From Leptidea sinapis (taxonomy: Eukaryota > Arthropoda > Insecta > Lepidoptera > Pieridae): 64,000 nt of DNA. The stretch covers positions 62,001-126,000 of the forward strand of contig NC_066310.1 of assembly GCF_905404315.1 (NCBI RefSeq). The letters are read 5' to 3'. Positions 23,401-31,713 of the stretch are shown piece by piece. A program made the translations under genes and the position numbers. Positions within the stretch are counted from its first letter, which is position 1. Each line of letters begins with the position of its first letter. The notes below the pieces were generated by a model that did not search any database, was not told the DNA's origin, and saw only the letters and a program-made list of their open reading frames with translations.

Positions 23401-23884
23401 CTCATAATTATTTTATGAAATAGAAAATACACAAAGTGTTGGTAAGAAGAGATTGTCTGATGTCTGTCTATATGGTAATAGATGGACCAGGCATCTCTAA
23501 TTTGTAATATTTTTTATTGTATTGATTGCGAAGTAGCATTTTATGTTAACTTTTTTATTATTGCAAAGAGCTGCCAGAAAAAAAAAATATAAAAGAAAAA
23601 AAAATATATAACTAAAAAAAATAAAAAATAAAATATAAAATAAACAAAAAAACACAAAAAAAAATATTAATAAAAAAAAAAACCGGCCGTCTATCTGAGA
23701 ACTCAGAAATGTACTAATATACACAACAATGTTGATCTACGATACTACGAATAGGATCTAGCAAATATGATCAACTCACTTTCAGCAAATATTGTAAGAT
23801 ATGCCTGTAAAATAGGATCACAACCCCGACCGTTTGATGGTTGGGAATAACTTGGAGCGAAATTTAAAAAAAAAAAAAAAAAAA
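20415..23884 (+). mobile_element. X3: ORF1-only telomeric retroelement with a different 5' end
   Basis: Identical in plan to X1 and X2, but after CATTCC the next 30 or so bases differ completely until the shared CACGCGCGCAGTTG. Internal bases also differ from X1/X2, and the 3'UTR groups with X0. Oligo(A) is 23866-23884; the 3'UTR hairpin is at 23363-23405. The 5'UTR (20415-22053) carries the same GCCAT-core clusters at 21407-21429 and 21661-21685. Confidence 0.85.
22054..22998 (+). CDS. ORF1 (gag-like protein) of X3
   Basis: Same reading frame length as the X1 and X2 ORF1, again preceded by TAG (22051-22053). It differs by a few replacements (EEQKNS for EEHKNS, EDRNRI for EDSNRI, NQNKQ for NQSKQ) and ends in TGA, as in X0. 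It stops before the zinc-knuckle region. Confidence 0.7.
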   Translation, partial: NSIKTQNLVEREEAKSPPKTVTIASSTVRRSIGQWEAVSNEHLNITPTTSRTGQAGPSQQYKDRLTEARACLSKAKKHLSNSRNLKSDIKQGVTEAFDRLYQIIREQEQEISGNGNGKKVQKSSKEDTSSQGTHDAENTNTNLNNFTTELRITREHLLENNKKMQELQKLIEEQKNSLSSASYASVVTCQNGGKSSGRTALHSIIIASEDETDTGEKVLNKIREAVDAKEGWVQVERVRKAKDRKVIMSVRNKEDRNRIKERVEKSGLRCEEVQNKYPLIILKNILAISTDTDIKNALVNQNKQIIYNLLKIVP

Positions 23885-23906
23885 CCTAACCTAACCTAAC
23901 CTAACC
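23885..23906 (+). repeat. Telomeric repeat tract (CCTAA)4
   Basis: Separates X3 from W; shorter than the other X-Y tracts. Confidence 0.97.
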
Positions 23907-24696
23907 CAGTTTCGCAACTCACGTCGTGCTGAGTGCATACAAAATTTTTGCTCTGTCGTATAATAGTCGTAGTTGTGGAAAAAGATAAGTAAAGCTAAGT
24001 TGTGAAGTTATGATGTGTAGTGTTAAAGTTTATAAGTGCATTTCGACAAGAAAGCAGCTTCAAAAAAAACTATTGAAAATATAATTTACATAAAATTGTT
24101 AACTGTGTTGTGTTCTCGGAATCAACTTATAATTATAAGTACGACTGTGGTGTGTATAAGTGTTGTTTCTCATTATTGTATTCATAAAAGACTTCAATAT
24201 ATTGGATAATTTCTATATTGACTGCTAGCTAGATCATAAATTTCAAACATTAATACATAATACATTCTATTTTTAGAATCTACCGACGCCATTTGCTCAC
24301 AAAATAAAAAAGAACTTTTAGTGACTTTTAAACAACTTATCATAGTAATTCATCGTTCTGAGACCTACAAACAGTCTTATAAATATTAAATTAATTTTGT
24401 TTACGTCCTAATTGTAAAAAGTGAAGTGATAAGACAATATAAAAAATATACAAAGTTATTTAAAAATAGCAACGAGTGCCGCCATTTCCGTTTGTTATGC
24501 ATCAAACCACTGAGTACTTAACCAAAAGGAGGTGCCATTGACACGGAGTATTTAACAGATAGCAACTACTATTACGATTTCCGTTATTATTGAAAGGCCT
24601 AATAGAAACTGATTTGGATACTACCTATAATCATTAGATAACAAAAATAAATAAATCATATATATTCATTACATTGATTAATTGAAATTAAAAAAT
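23907..24696 (+). promoter_or_regulatory. 5'UTR of W
   Basis: Starts at CAGTTTCGCAACTCACG directly after the telomere repeats, like Y1-Y3, so this is the genuine 5' terminus of the family. The AT-rich remainder has GCCAT cores at about 24289 and 24480. No coding frame is supported. A promoter is expected here from family knowledge; no specific site is proven. Confidence 0.5.
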
Positions 24697-25938
24697 ATGT
24701 CGTCTGACAAAACGCCGATAAGTTCGCCAAAAACGCCTTCGGATGAATTGGGAGAACCTTTGCGTCCCGAGTGGGAGAGGTCACCAATGCATGCGCGAGA
24801 ATCATACCGCGCCGTAATGGAGAAACTCGATGAATCTTGGAACATTACGACCTCAACTAAAAAGCTTATCAAAGATGCACTGGATCTATTTTATGATATT
24901 ATTAGGGCAGTGAATAGTGAAAATTACGCATTAAAGAGGGAAATGACAAAAATTAAACAAGACATGGATAATATAGTGGAGGTTCAGGGTGATAAACGAT
25001 CTGAAACCGTCCCTAAAATCCTGGACCGTCTCTTAGAAGGTGTTAAGGCCCTTAACGTCAAGAGCGACAAGATGCAAGAGGAAATCGAGCGCCTCACCGC
25101 ACAGACAACGCGGCTCATGGAGACGCCGCCATCAACCGTTCCATCACCGACCTATGCGGACGTTGCCGCACGAGCTCCGGCCAAATCCGGTCACTCTATA
25201 ATCGTTGGGAGCACGTCACAGGAGGATTCAAGCGAAAGCGTGCTGAAAAAGATTAGGGTTGCCGTTGATCCTATTAAGACTGGGGCCCGCGTCGATGGTG
25301 TCCGCAGGGTCCGAAACCAGCGCGTTGTCATCACGTGCGGGTCGAAGGAAGAAGCGGAAGTTGTGACCGGCCGACTTAAAGAGAGCCCGTCACTCACTTA
25401 CTAGGAAGTAAAGGGGAAGAATCCCCTCATAATAATCAAGGATGTTCTGGCAGACCTTAAGGACGAAGACGTTCTTTTGGCTCTGACAGCTCAGAATAAA
25501 CAGCTATTTTCTGGGCTCTCAGAAGAAGAGCAGATCATGGAGGTTAGATTTCGAAGGCGGTGCCGCAATCCTCACGTTAATCACATTATAATGCGCGTAG
25601 CCCCGAAGCTGTGGCAGCGGGTGACGGCGGAAGGTTCAGTCCACATTGACCTCAAGCGGTCAACGGTGGAGGACTTCTCGCCAGTCATCCAATGCACTCG
25701 CTGTCTGGGATTTGGACACGGTCGACGTAATTGTAAAGAGGCGGCAAGCCTTTGTAGTCATTGTGGAGGCCCTCACCTACGACACGATTGCCCTCACTAT
25801 ATTGTTGGAGAACAGCCATGCTGTTTAAATTGCCGGAGCGCTGGTCTTGAGAAAACGGACCATGGGGCTTTTAGTGTCGAGTGTCCGGTCAGGCGGAAGT
25901 GGGACTCCATAGCCCGCCTGAGTGTGACATATTGCTGA
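24697..25938 (+). pseudogene. ORF1 (gag-like) of W with one in-frame stop
   Basis: The start is taken as ATG 24697 (MSSDKTP). The frame runs 413 codons to TGA 25936-25938, broken only by TAG at 25402-25404 (codon 236). N-terminal half: polar, with a likely coiled coil (about residues 70-150). Middle: SPTYADVAA, HSIIVGS and VLKKIRVAVDP, shared with the X ORF1. C-terminal half: CCHC knuckles CTRCLGFGHGRRNC (about 333-346) and CSHCGGPHLRHDC (about 353-365), then a third Cys-rich motif. This is the order seen in R1-clade ORF1 proteins. The single nonsense codon suggests recent inactivation. Confidence 0.82.
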
Positions 25939-26906
25939 GGGACCTGCCCGATGTACTTCTTTTAAATAATTATATTCTAGTTAATGTATGGAATATAGCA
26001 TAGAAAATTAGTAAATAAATGTCAAGTATATTAACTACTAGTAATTTCTTATATCTATTTTTATTACAATATATACATGTTATGTTGAAAATATATACTA
26101 ATTTAATTGCAAATTATAAAATCAAAATATAAAATCAATTGTAAAAATGTTACATCTCAAATTGATACTTTAAACATTTACTGTATAAAACAAATTGACA
26201 CCAACACCGATATTCCGTTACAATGTAGGTGTTTTTCCTTTTTCTTATTTATATTATAAAACTTACATTTGAGTTTTATTATTATATTCATGTACTAAAA
26301 TTATTAAAATATAAGTGATTGCTTTTATATATAGTCATAAATTGTATAAAATAGTGAAATAATTATAAAACACATAGGTAACACAAATTGAGTAGTAAGT
26401 ACATTTATATTTGTAGATATATATAAAATTAATTGGAAAATGTTACATTTCAAACTGATATTTTAAACTTTTATTGTATAATACAAATTGACACCAATCT
26501 ATTGGATATTGAGTTACATTGTCGGTGTTTTTCCCTTTTCTTATTCCTACCATAAAACACAAAAGTATGTTTTTATTATTTTATCCATATACTATAATTA
26601 TTAAAATATAAGTGATTGCTTTGTAATACAGTCATAAATTGAATAAAATAGTGAAATAATTATAAAACACATAGGTAAGTCGCCAATTGATAAAAAGAAT
26701 AATATAAAAAAAAAATAAAAAAAATGTCTGTATATATAAAGAGTATAGTAAGAGTATATATTAAGAGAAATAGAGTAGTAAAATTATATTTGTAGATATT
26801 AAGTAACTAAGAACATAAATTATATTTCGTTTTCGGACATATTACAGTTTTGTATGTGATTATAACAAATGTGTCAATGTGTTAAAAATAATAATAATAA
26901 TAAAAA

Positions 26907-26940
26907 AAAAAGTGTCTGTAGTATTCTACAGACACTTTTT
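26907..26940 (+). other. Perfect 15-bp hairpin in W 3'UTR
   Basis: AAAAAGTGTCTGTAG, loop TATT, then the exact reverse complement. It lies between the two copies of the 189-bp-spaced duplication. It ends in a T-run and looks like a terminator, but that role is not expected in this setting. Confidence 0.7.
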
Positions 26941-27310
26941 CTTTCTCTCTTAAGACAAATAGAGTAGTAAATTTATATTTGTAGATATTCAGTAACTAAG
27001 AACATAAATTATTTTCGTTTTCAAATATATTACAGTTTTGTATGTGATTATAACAAATGTGTCAATGTCTATTAATATGTTAGCTTTTAAAAGTTTCTAT
27101 AGTATTGTATATTTTAAAAATTACTTGGAACCTTATCAGTCTTACTGCATTAGCTCTTTGTGTTTGTTAAAGTTAAATATGTATTAGTTTTGTTTTATGT
27201 TTATTTTAAAAAATTGTAGCTTGTATTAAAACTATAAATGTAATTTATAGTGTGTAGGTAATTGAAACAAATTTATGTAATATATTACACCCAGTTAAAT
27301 ATTAATACGC

Positions 27311-27353
27311 ATGAGTACAATGAATTTTGTTTGCCCAAAGTGATTGTACTCAT
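27311..27353 (+). other. 3'UTR inverted repeat of W, covarying with the X copies
   Basis: ATGAGTACAAT (27311-27321) pairs with ATTGTACTCAT (27343-27353). The X elements have C and G at the last pair; W has T and A. Loop length is 21 nt in both families although the loop sequence has changed. Confidence 0.8.
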
Positions 27354-27773
27354 GATTAGTTTAAGAGATAGAAAATTCGAAGATTCTTTGTAAGAAGGGA
27401 GATAGCCTGGATGTCTATCTATATGGTAATAGATGGACCAGGCATTCGTCTATTGTTATAAATATGATGATGATTTTATGCAAAGTAGTATTTTATGTTA
27501 ACTATCGATAACTTGTACAGGACTGCCGGTAAAAAAAAAAAAATACACAATACAAAAAAAAAACCGGCAGTCTCTCACTATCACTTAAGAAATGTACTTA
27601 TTTACACGAGAATATAACTCTACGATATTATATGTAAACTAGATTAGATTCTAACACATATGATCACTTCAGTATCAGCAACAAAAAAAAAGAGATAATT
27701 GTAACATAGGATCACAACCCCGACCGTTTGATGGTTGGGAAAAAATTGAGCGGAACTTACAAAAAAAAAAAAA

Positions 27774-27800
27774 CCTAACCTAACCTAACCTAACCTAACC
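27774..27800 (+). repeat. Telomeric repeat tract (CCTAA)5
   Basis: Between W oligo(A) and the truncated 5' end of V. Confidence 0.97.
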
Positions 27801-27801
27801 A

Positions 27802-30800
27802 TACCTGGAACGTCTGTCCAGCGTCCGATCCAAGTTGGGAACTTTAAGTGTTGTGATCGGAGGTGACTTCAATGCGTGGAGCCCATGGTGGGAAAGCGCA
27901 GACGAGGACCACCGGGGAGCCGAATTGGCAGGATACTTCGACGACAACCAGCTGCACATCCTCAACACCGATACCGAGCCAACATTCCAAGTGGTTCGGG
28001 GAGGTCGGCTCTGTACAAGCAGAGTCGACATTACGGTGTGCAGCCGAAGTATCTTGTCAAGGATGGAGTCCTGGAGGGTGGACCCCGACATGGTCAGTTC
28101 CGATCACAACGCTCTAAGGATAGGACTCCACGCTGGCCGTGCAAAAGCACCCGGGCCAGCACCAACCACTCGGATATATAATACACGCAAGGCAGACTGG
28201 GATAAGTTCCGAAAGGAACTAATCTTACAGCTCCAAAAGCGCCAGATCCGAGTGGAAAGAGTGTCGGCCGTAACCGCCCCCGAGGACATCGAAAACGTTG
28301 TCCTCGAGTATCAGGAGGCGGTTCGCCAAGCGTGTGAGACCGCAATCCCAAAGCTGAAGCGAGTACTGAAATATGAACCTCCGTGGATGACCTCCGAACT
28401 TCGGGCCCTGAAGCGCGATGCGGTTACTAAGAAGAATCGTATCCGCTGCGCGGCCCCAATTAGGAGGGAATTCGTCGTCCGCCAGTATCTCGACGCCCGG
28501 GAAAAGTATGAGTCTGCCGCACAAGCGGCACAGACCCATAGCTGGAAGGAGTACTGCACCGCGCAAACAGGCGAAAGCCTGTGGGACGGTATCTACAGAG
28601 TCCTCCGTCAAACCTCGAAAAAGCAAGAAGATAAACTTCTTGTGAGGGACGGAGTGACTCTTGATCCCGAGCAAAGTGCAGAACTCCTTGCAGCTACGTT
28701 CTTCCCGGACGATAGAGTGGAGGACGACTCTCCCGTACATTCCGCAATAAGGAGAGAGGCGGACCGCCCTCTGTGCGAGTTATCCTGCACAGAGGACGAT
28801 CCGCCCTTCACCCTTGCGGAACTCAGGGAGGCGGTTCACGATTTCAGCGCTCGTAAAGCGCCTGGATCGGACGCGTTCACAGCTGACATCAGTGCCAAGA
28901 GCATTGAGGCAGATGAGCGGCTCTTCCTAGAGATAGCCAACAGGTGCCTCGCTGTGGGATACTTTCCGAAGCCGTGGAAGCGTGCGGCAGTCGTGACACT
29001 TCCCAAGCCGGGAAAATCCGACTACCATCATCCAAAGTCTTACCGTCCGATTGGACTTTTGTCAGTCCACGGTAAGACTTTGGAAAAGATGATGGTACGT
29101 CGGATCAAGTGGCACGTATTGCCGACGCTAAATCCGGCCCAATTCGGATTTATGCCACAGCGAAGCACTGAAGATGCCCTCTTTGCCTTGGTCGAGCACA
29201 TCAGAGCTGAGGTCAGGGCAAAGAGGGTAGTATTGATGGTATCTCTAGACATAGAGGGGGCATTCGACAGCGCCTGGTGGCCGGCCATAAAACATCAGCT
29301 GGCCGCCAGGAAGTGCCCGGGGAACCTATACTCCACCGTGTGCAGCTACCTCAACGACCGGGAGGTCATTATTCGATACGCGGGCGCCGAATGCGTAAGG
29401 CCCACGACCAAAGGGTGCGTTCAGGGATCGATTGGGGGGCCCATATTCTGGAACCTCCTGATTGATCCGTTGCTGGGTGCCCTCGAGGAAGAGGGCCTGC
29501 GCGTGCAAGCCTTCGCCGACGACGTAGTGCTCGTCTTCTCGGGCTCCTCTCCGGAGACTATCGCGCGGACCGCTAACTCCATCCTCCGACGGGTCTACGA
29601 CTGGGGCTTGGACAACAAGCTGCGATTTGCTCCACACAAAACCAATGCCATGGTGATCACCAAGAAACTGAAACTAACACCAATTCAGATCACCATGGGC
29701 GGCGAAAGCATAAAGATGGTCACTGAAACCAAGATCCTGGGTCTTATAATTGACCACAGGTTGTCTTTTAAGCCGTACGTCATTGACGTTTGGCGAAAGG
29801 CAACGGCCATCTATGGCCAATTGTCAAGGGCGGCTAAGACAACCTGGGGTCTGAACCCAGAGGTGGTCAGGACCATCTACATCGCCGCTGTGGAGCCAAT
29901 CGTACTATACGCTTCAAGCGTCTGGGTCCCAGCCGTAGATCAAGTCGGAGTGCGGAAGTTGCTGGACGCAGTTCAGCGCGGGTTCGCGCGGAAGATCAGC
30001 CGGGCCTACAAAACCGCCAGTTTGAGTGCGACGCTGATCCTGTCAGGTATCTTGCCACTCGACCTGAGAATCCAAGAGGCAGCAGAACTGTACCGCTATA
30101 AAAGGGGCGAGGACATTGATGGTATGGCAGACAGGAAGGCTGAACAGCGGGTTAGCTTCCTGGATGCTCCCCATCCAGCCCTCGCTCCTGAGGTAGAATT
30201 CTGTTGCCTCGAGGAGACACAGGCCGAAACCGGCGTGGTAGAAGTGCAGGATGACCAAGGAGAAGGAGAGGGTTATCTGCAGGTCTACACCGACGGCAGC
30301 AAGATACAGGGCAGGGTTGGAGCCGGAATTTCATACAGGCGGCGAGGCTTGGAAGTCAGAGCAAGGAAACTCAAATTAGAGAATTATTGCTCTGCCTTCC
30401 AAGCCGAAATGTGCGCAATTTCGAAGGCTATCGAGGACATCTTGAAGATGCCCGATAAGAGGGTCGAGATCCTTAGTGACTCCAGGTCGTCGCTGGAGCT
30501 GCTAAGGGATCGATCTTCGTTCCACCCGATAGCCTTCGAAATTTAAAACCTTATCCAGCGGGCTCGAAATATGAGTAAAACCATTCGGTTCCGCTGGGTT
30601 CGGGCGCATGTAGGTATCGAGGGGAACGAGAGGGCTGACCACTTGGCGAAGGACGCGGCGCTCCGTTCGAAGTTGAGGTCTGCATACGATGGAGTGCCGG
30701 TTTCCACTCTTCGCCGCAACATCCGCGGCAGGACCCTTGGGGTCTGGCAGGAGCGCTACACCGCGGGTCAAACTGCAAGTGTTACGAAGGCGTTCCTGCC

Positions 30801-31152
30801 AGACGCCAAGGTGTCATACAAGCTGGTAAGGGAGGAGCCTTTCTCCGCACTGATGGCCCAAATAGTTACTGGACATGGTGGCTTCTCGGCGTATCTCCAC
30901 CGGTTCGGCCTAAAGGATAGCCCAGTGTGCATTTGTGACGGTCAAACGGACGAAAGCGCATTGCACCTGGTGCTCGACTGCCCGAGGTTTGGCCGGTGGA
31001 GATTCGACCTGGAAGTCCAAAGTGGATTGGCAGTGGTACTGGAAAATCTTCCATCCTTTATAAGAAGACCCAACAGGGAAATGTTCGAGCCGTTCTGTCA
31101 TAAGATATTAAAGGATGTGCTGCCCAGAAACGGCAGCAATATAAAATTTTAA
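27802..31152 (+). pseudogene. ORF2 of V: endonuclease end, RT, RNase H, zinc domain; one in-frame stop
   Basis: Open from the truncation to TAA 31150-31152, interrupted only by TAA at 30544-30546. Domains in order: C-terminal half of the APE-type endonuclease (GGDFNAWS, SRVDITVCS, SDHNAL); a linker; RT with YRPIGLLS, SLDIEGAFDSAWW, GCVQGSIGGP and FADD near residue 571; RNase H with acidic residues near 831, 869, 893 and 946. The internal stop falls between the third and fourth of these. Last comes the TGHGGF plus CxC...H...C domain. The protein would nick telomeric DNA and prime reverse transcription there, but the endonuclease N-terminus is lost. Confidence 0.87.
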
Positions 31153-31306
31153 ACAGTTAGTATTTAAATAGTTAGTGATGTAAGAATTTTAATGTAGATA
31201 AATAGGTTGAATATAGTAAATACAGAATATACAAAACAGAAAAATAGCGTTAGGTTTAATTAATGTGTATATTTCAATTGTAGATTTAATAATGTATACA
31301 ATGGTT

Positions 31307-31326
31307 CCCTATGCTAATGCATAGGG
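31307..31326 (+). other. 3'UTR hairpin of V, 8-bp stem, loop TAAT
   Basis: CCCTATGC / GCATAGGG. The stem is identical to that of the Y elements while the tetraloop differs (TAAT versus ATAA) and flanking sequence has diverged. Confidence 0.7.
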
Positions 31327-31639
31327 CCCAAGATACAACTTTAGTCTGTAAGTATATGTAGTTAGAATAAGATAGAAGTAATGAATCCCAGTGTGAAACA
31401 GGAATAGTTAATATATGTTCTCTGTTATATGTAGATAAAAAATACAAAAAAAATGGTAATTAGTAAATAAGGAAATGTTAGCTGTAAGGTAATGTTATTG
31501 AAAATAAAGATGTTAAGAAATAATTTGTTAGAGTGTAAGCGACCAAATAAATGTTATAGACAATAAATTATTATCCCACCCTCAACCCCTACGAGCTACG
31601 GTAGGGAGAAAGTAGTTGTTAAGAATAGTAGTTCCTCGG

Positions 31640-31662
31640 CCCTGGAGCGTTAGCTGCCAGGG
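31640..31662 (+). other. 3'-terminal hairpin of V with GTTA loop
   Basis: CCCTGGAGC, GTTA, GCT, unpaired G, CCAGGG. Same stem and bulge as in Y (2084-2106), different loop. Confidence 0.6.
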
Positions 31663-31692
31663 AGGTAGGCCTACTAGGAAAAAAAAAAAAAA

Positions 31693-31713
31693 CCTAACCT
31701 AACCTAACCTAAC
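31693..31713 (+). repeat. Last telomeric repeat tract (CCTAA)4
   Basis: Follows V oligo(A) and is joined directly to the 100-bp satellite. I noticed no further telomere-repeat tract to the right of this point. Confidence 0.97.

Larger units (their letters stand above)
25939..27760 (+). other. Very long AT-rich 3'UTR of W with internal duplications
   Basis: About 1.8 kb, no coding frame. One segment is repeated at a spacing of about 293 bp (CAAATTGACACCAA at 26191 and 26484); another at about 189 bp (GAGTAGTAAA at 26773 and 26962). A perfect 15-bp hairpin with a 4-nt loop lies at 26907-26940. From about 27090 on, the sequence aligns with the X 3'UTR, including the hairpins at 27311-27353, 27521-27572 and 27719-27739. 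Confidence 0.7.
23907..27773 (+). mobile_element. W: ORF1-only telomeric retroelement with zinc knuckles
   Basis: Contains a 5'UTR of 790 bp (its first 210 bp shared with Y), an ORF1 broken by one stop, a 3'UTR of about 1.8 kb and oligo(A) 27761-27773 followed by (CCTAA)n. No endonuclease or RT sequence lies between the end of ORF1 and the 3'UTR. The last 670 bp of the 3'UTR are homologous to the X 3'UTR. The plan (gag-like ORF, no RT, very long 3'UTR, telomeric target) is like Drosophila HeT-A; the alternative is a deletion derivative of an ordinary two-ORF element. Confidence 0.8.
27801..31692 (+). mobile_element. V: 5'-truncated telomeric retroelement with ORF2
   Basis: Starts inside the endonuclease coding region immediately after (CCTAA)n and ends with oligo(A) 31679-31692. 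ORF2 is much more GC-rich than its surroundings and clearly diverged from that of Z. The 3'UTR (31153-31678, about 525 bp) matches the Y 3'UTR, including the 8-bp hairpin with loop TAAT at 31307-31326 and the terminal hairpin at 31640-31662. It is the best-preserved ORF2 in the window. Confidence 0.88.

Noticed and set aside
26907..26940. Rho-independent terminator
   Set aside because: It has the shape of one, but the setting is a eukaryotic retroelement 3'UTR with an oligo(A) tail far downstream.
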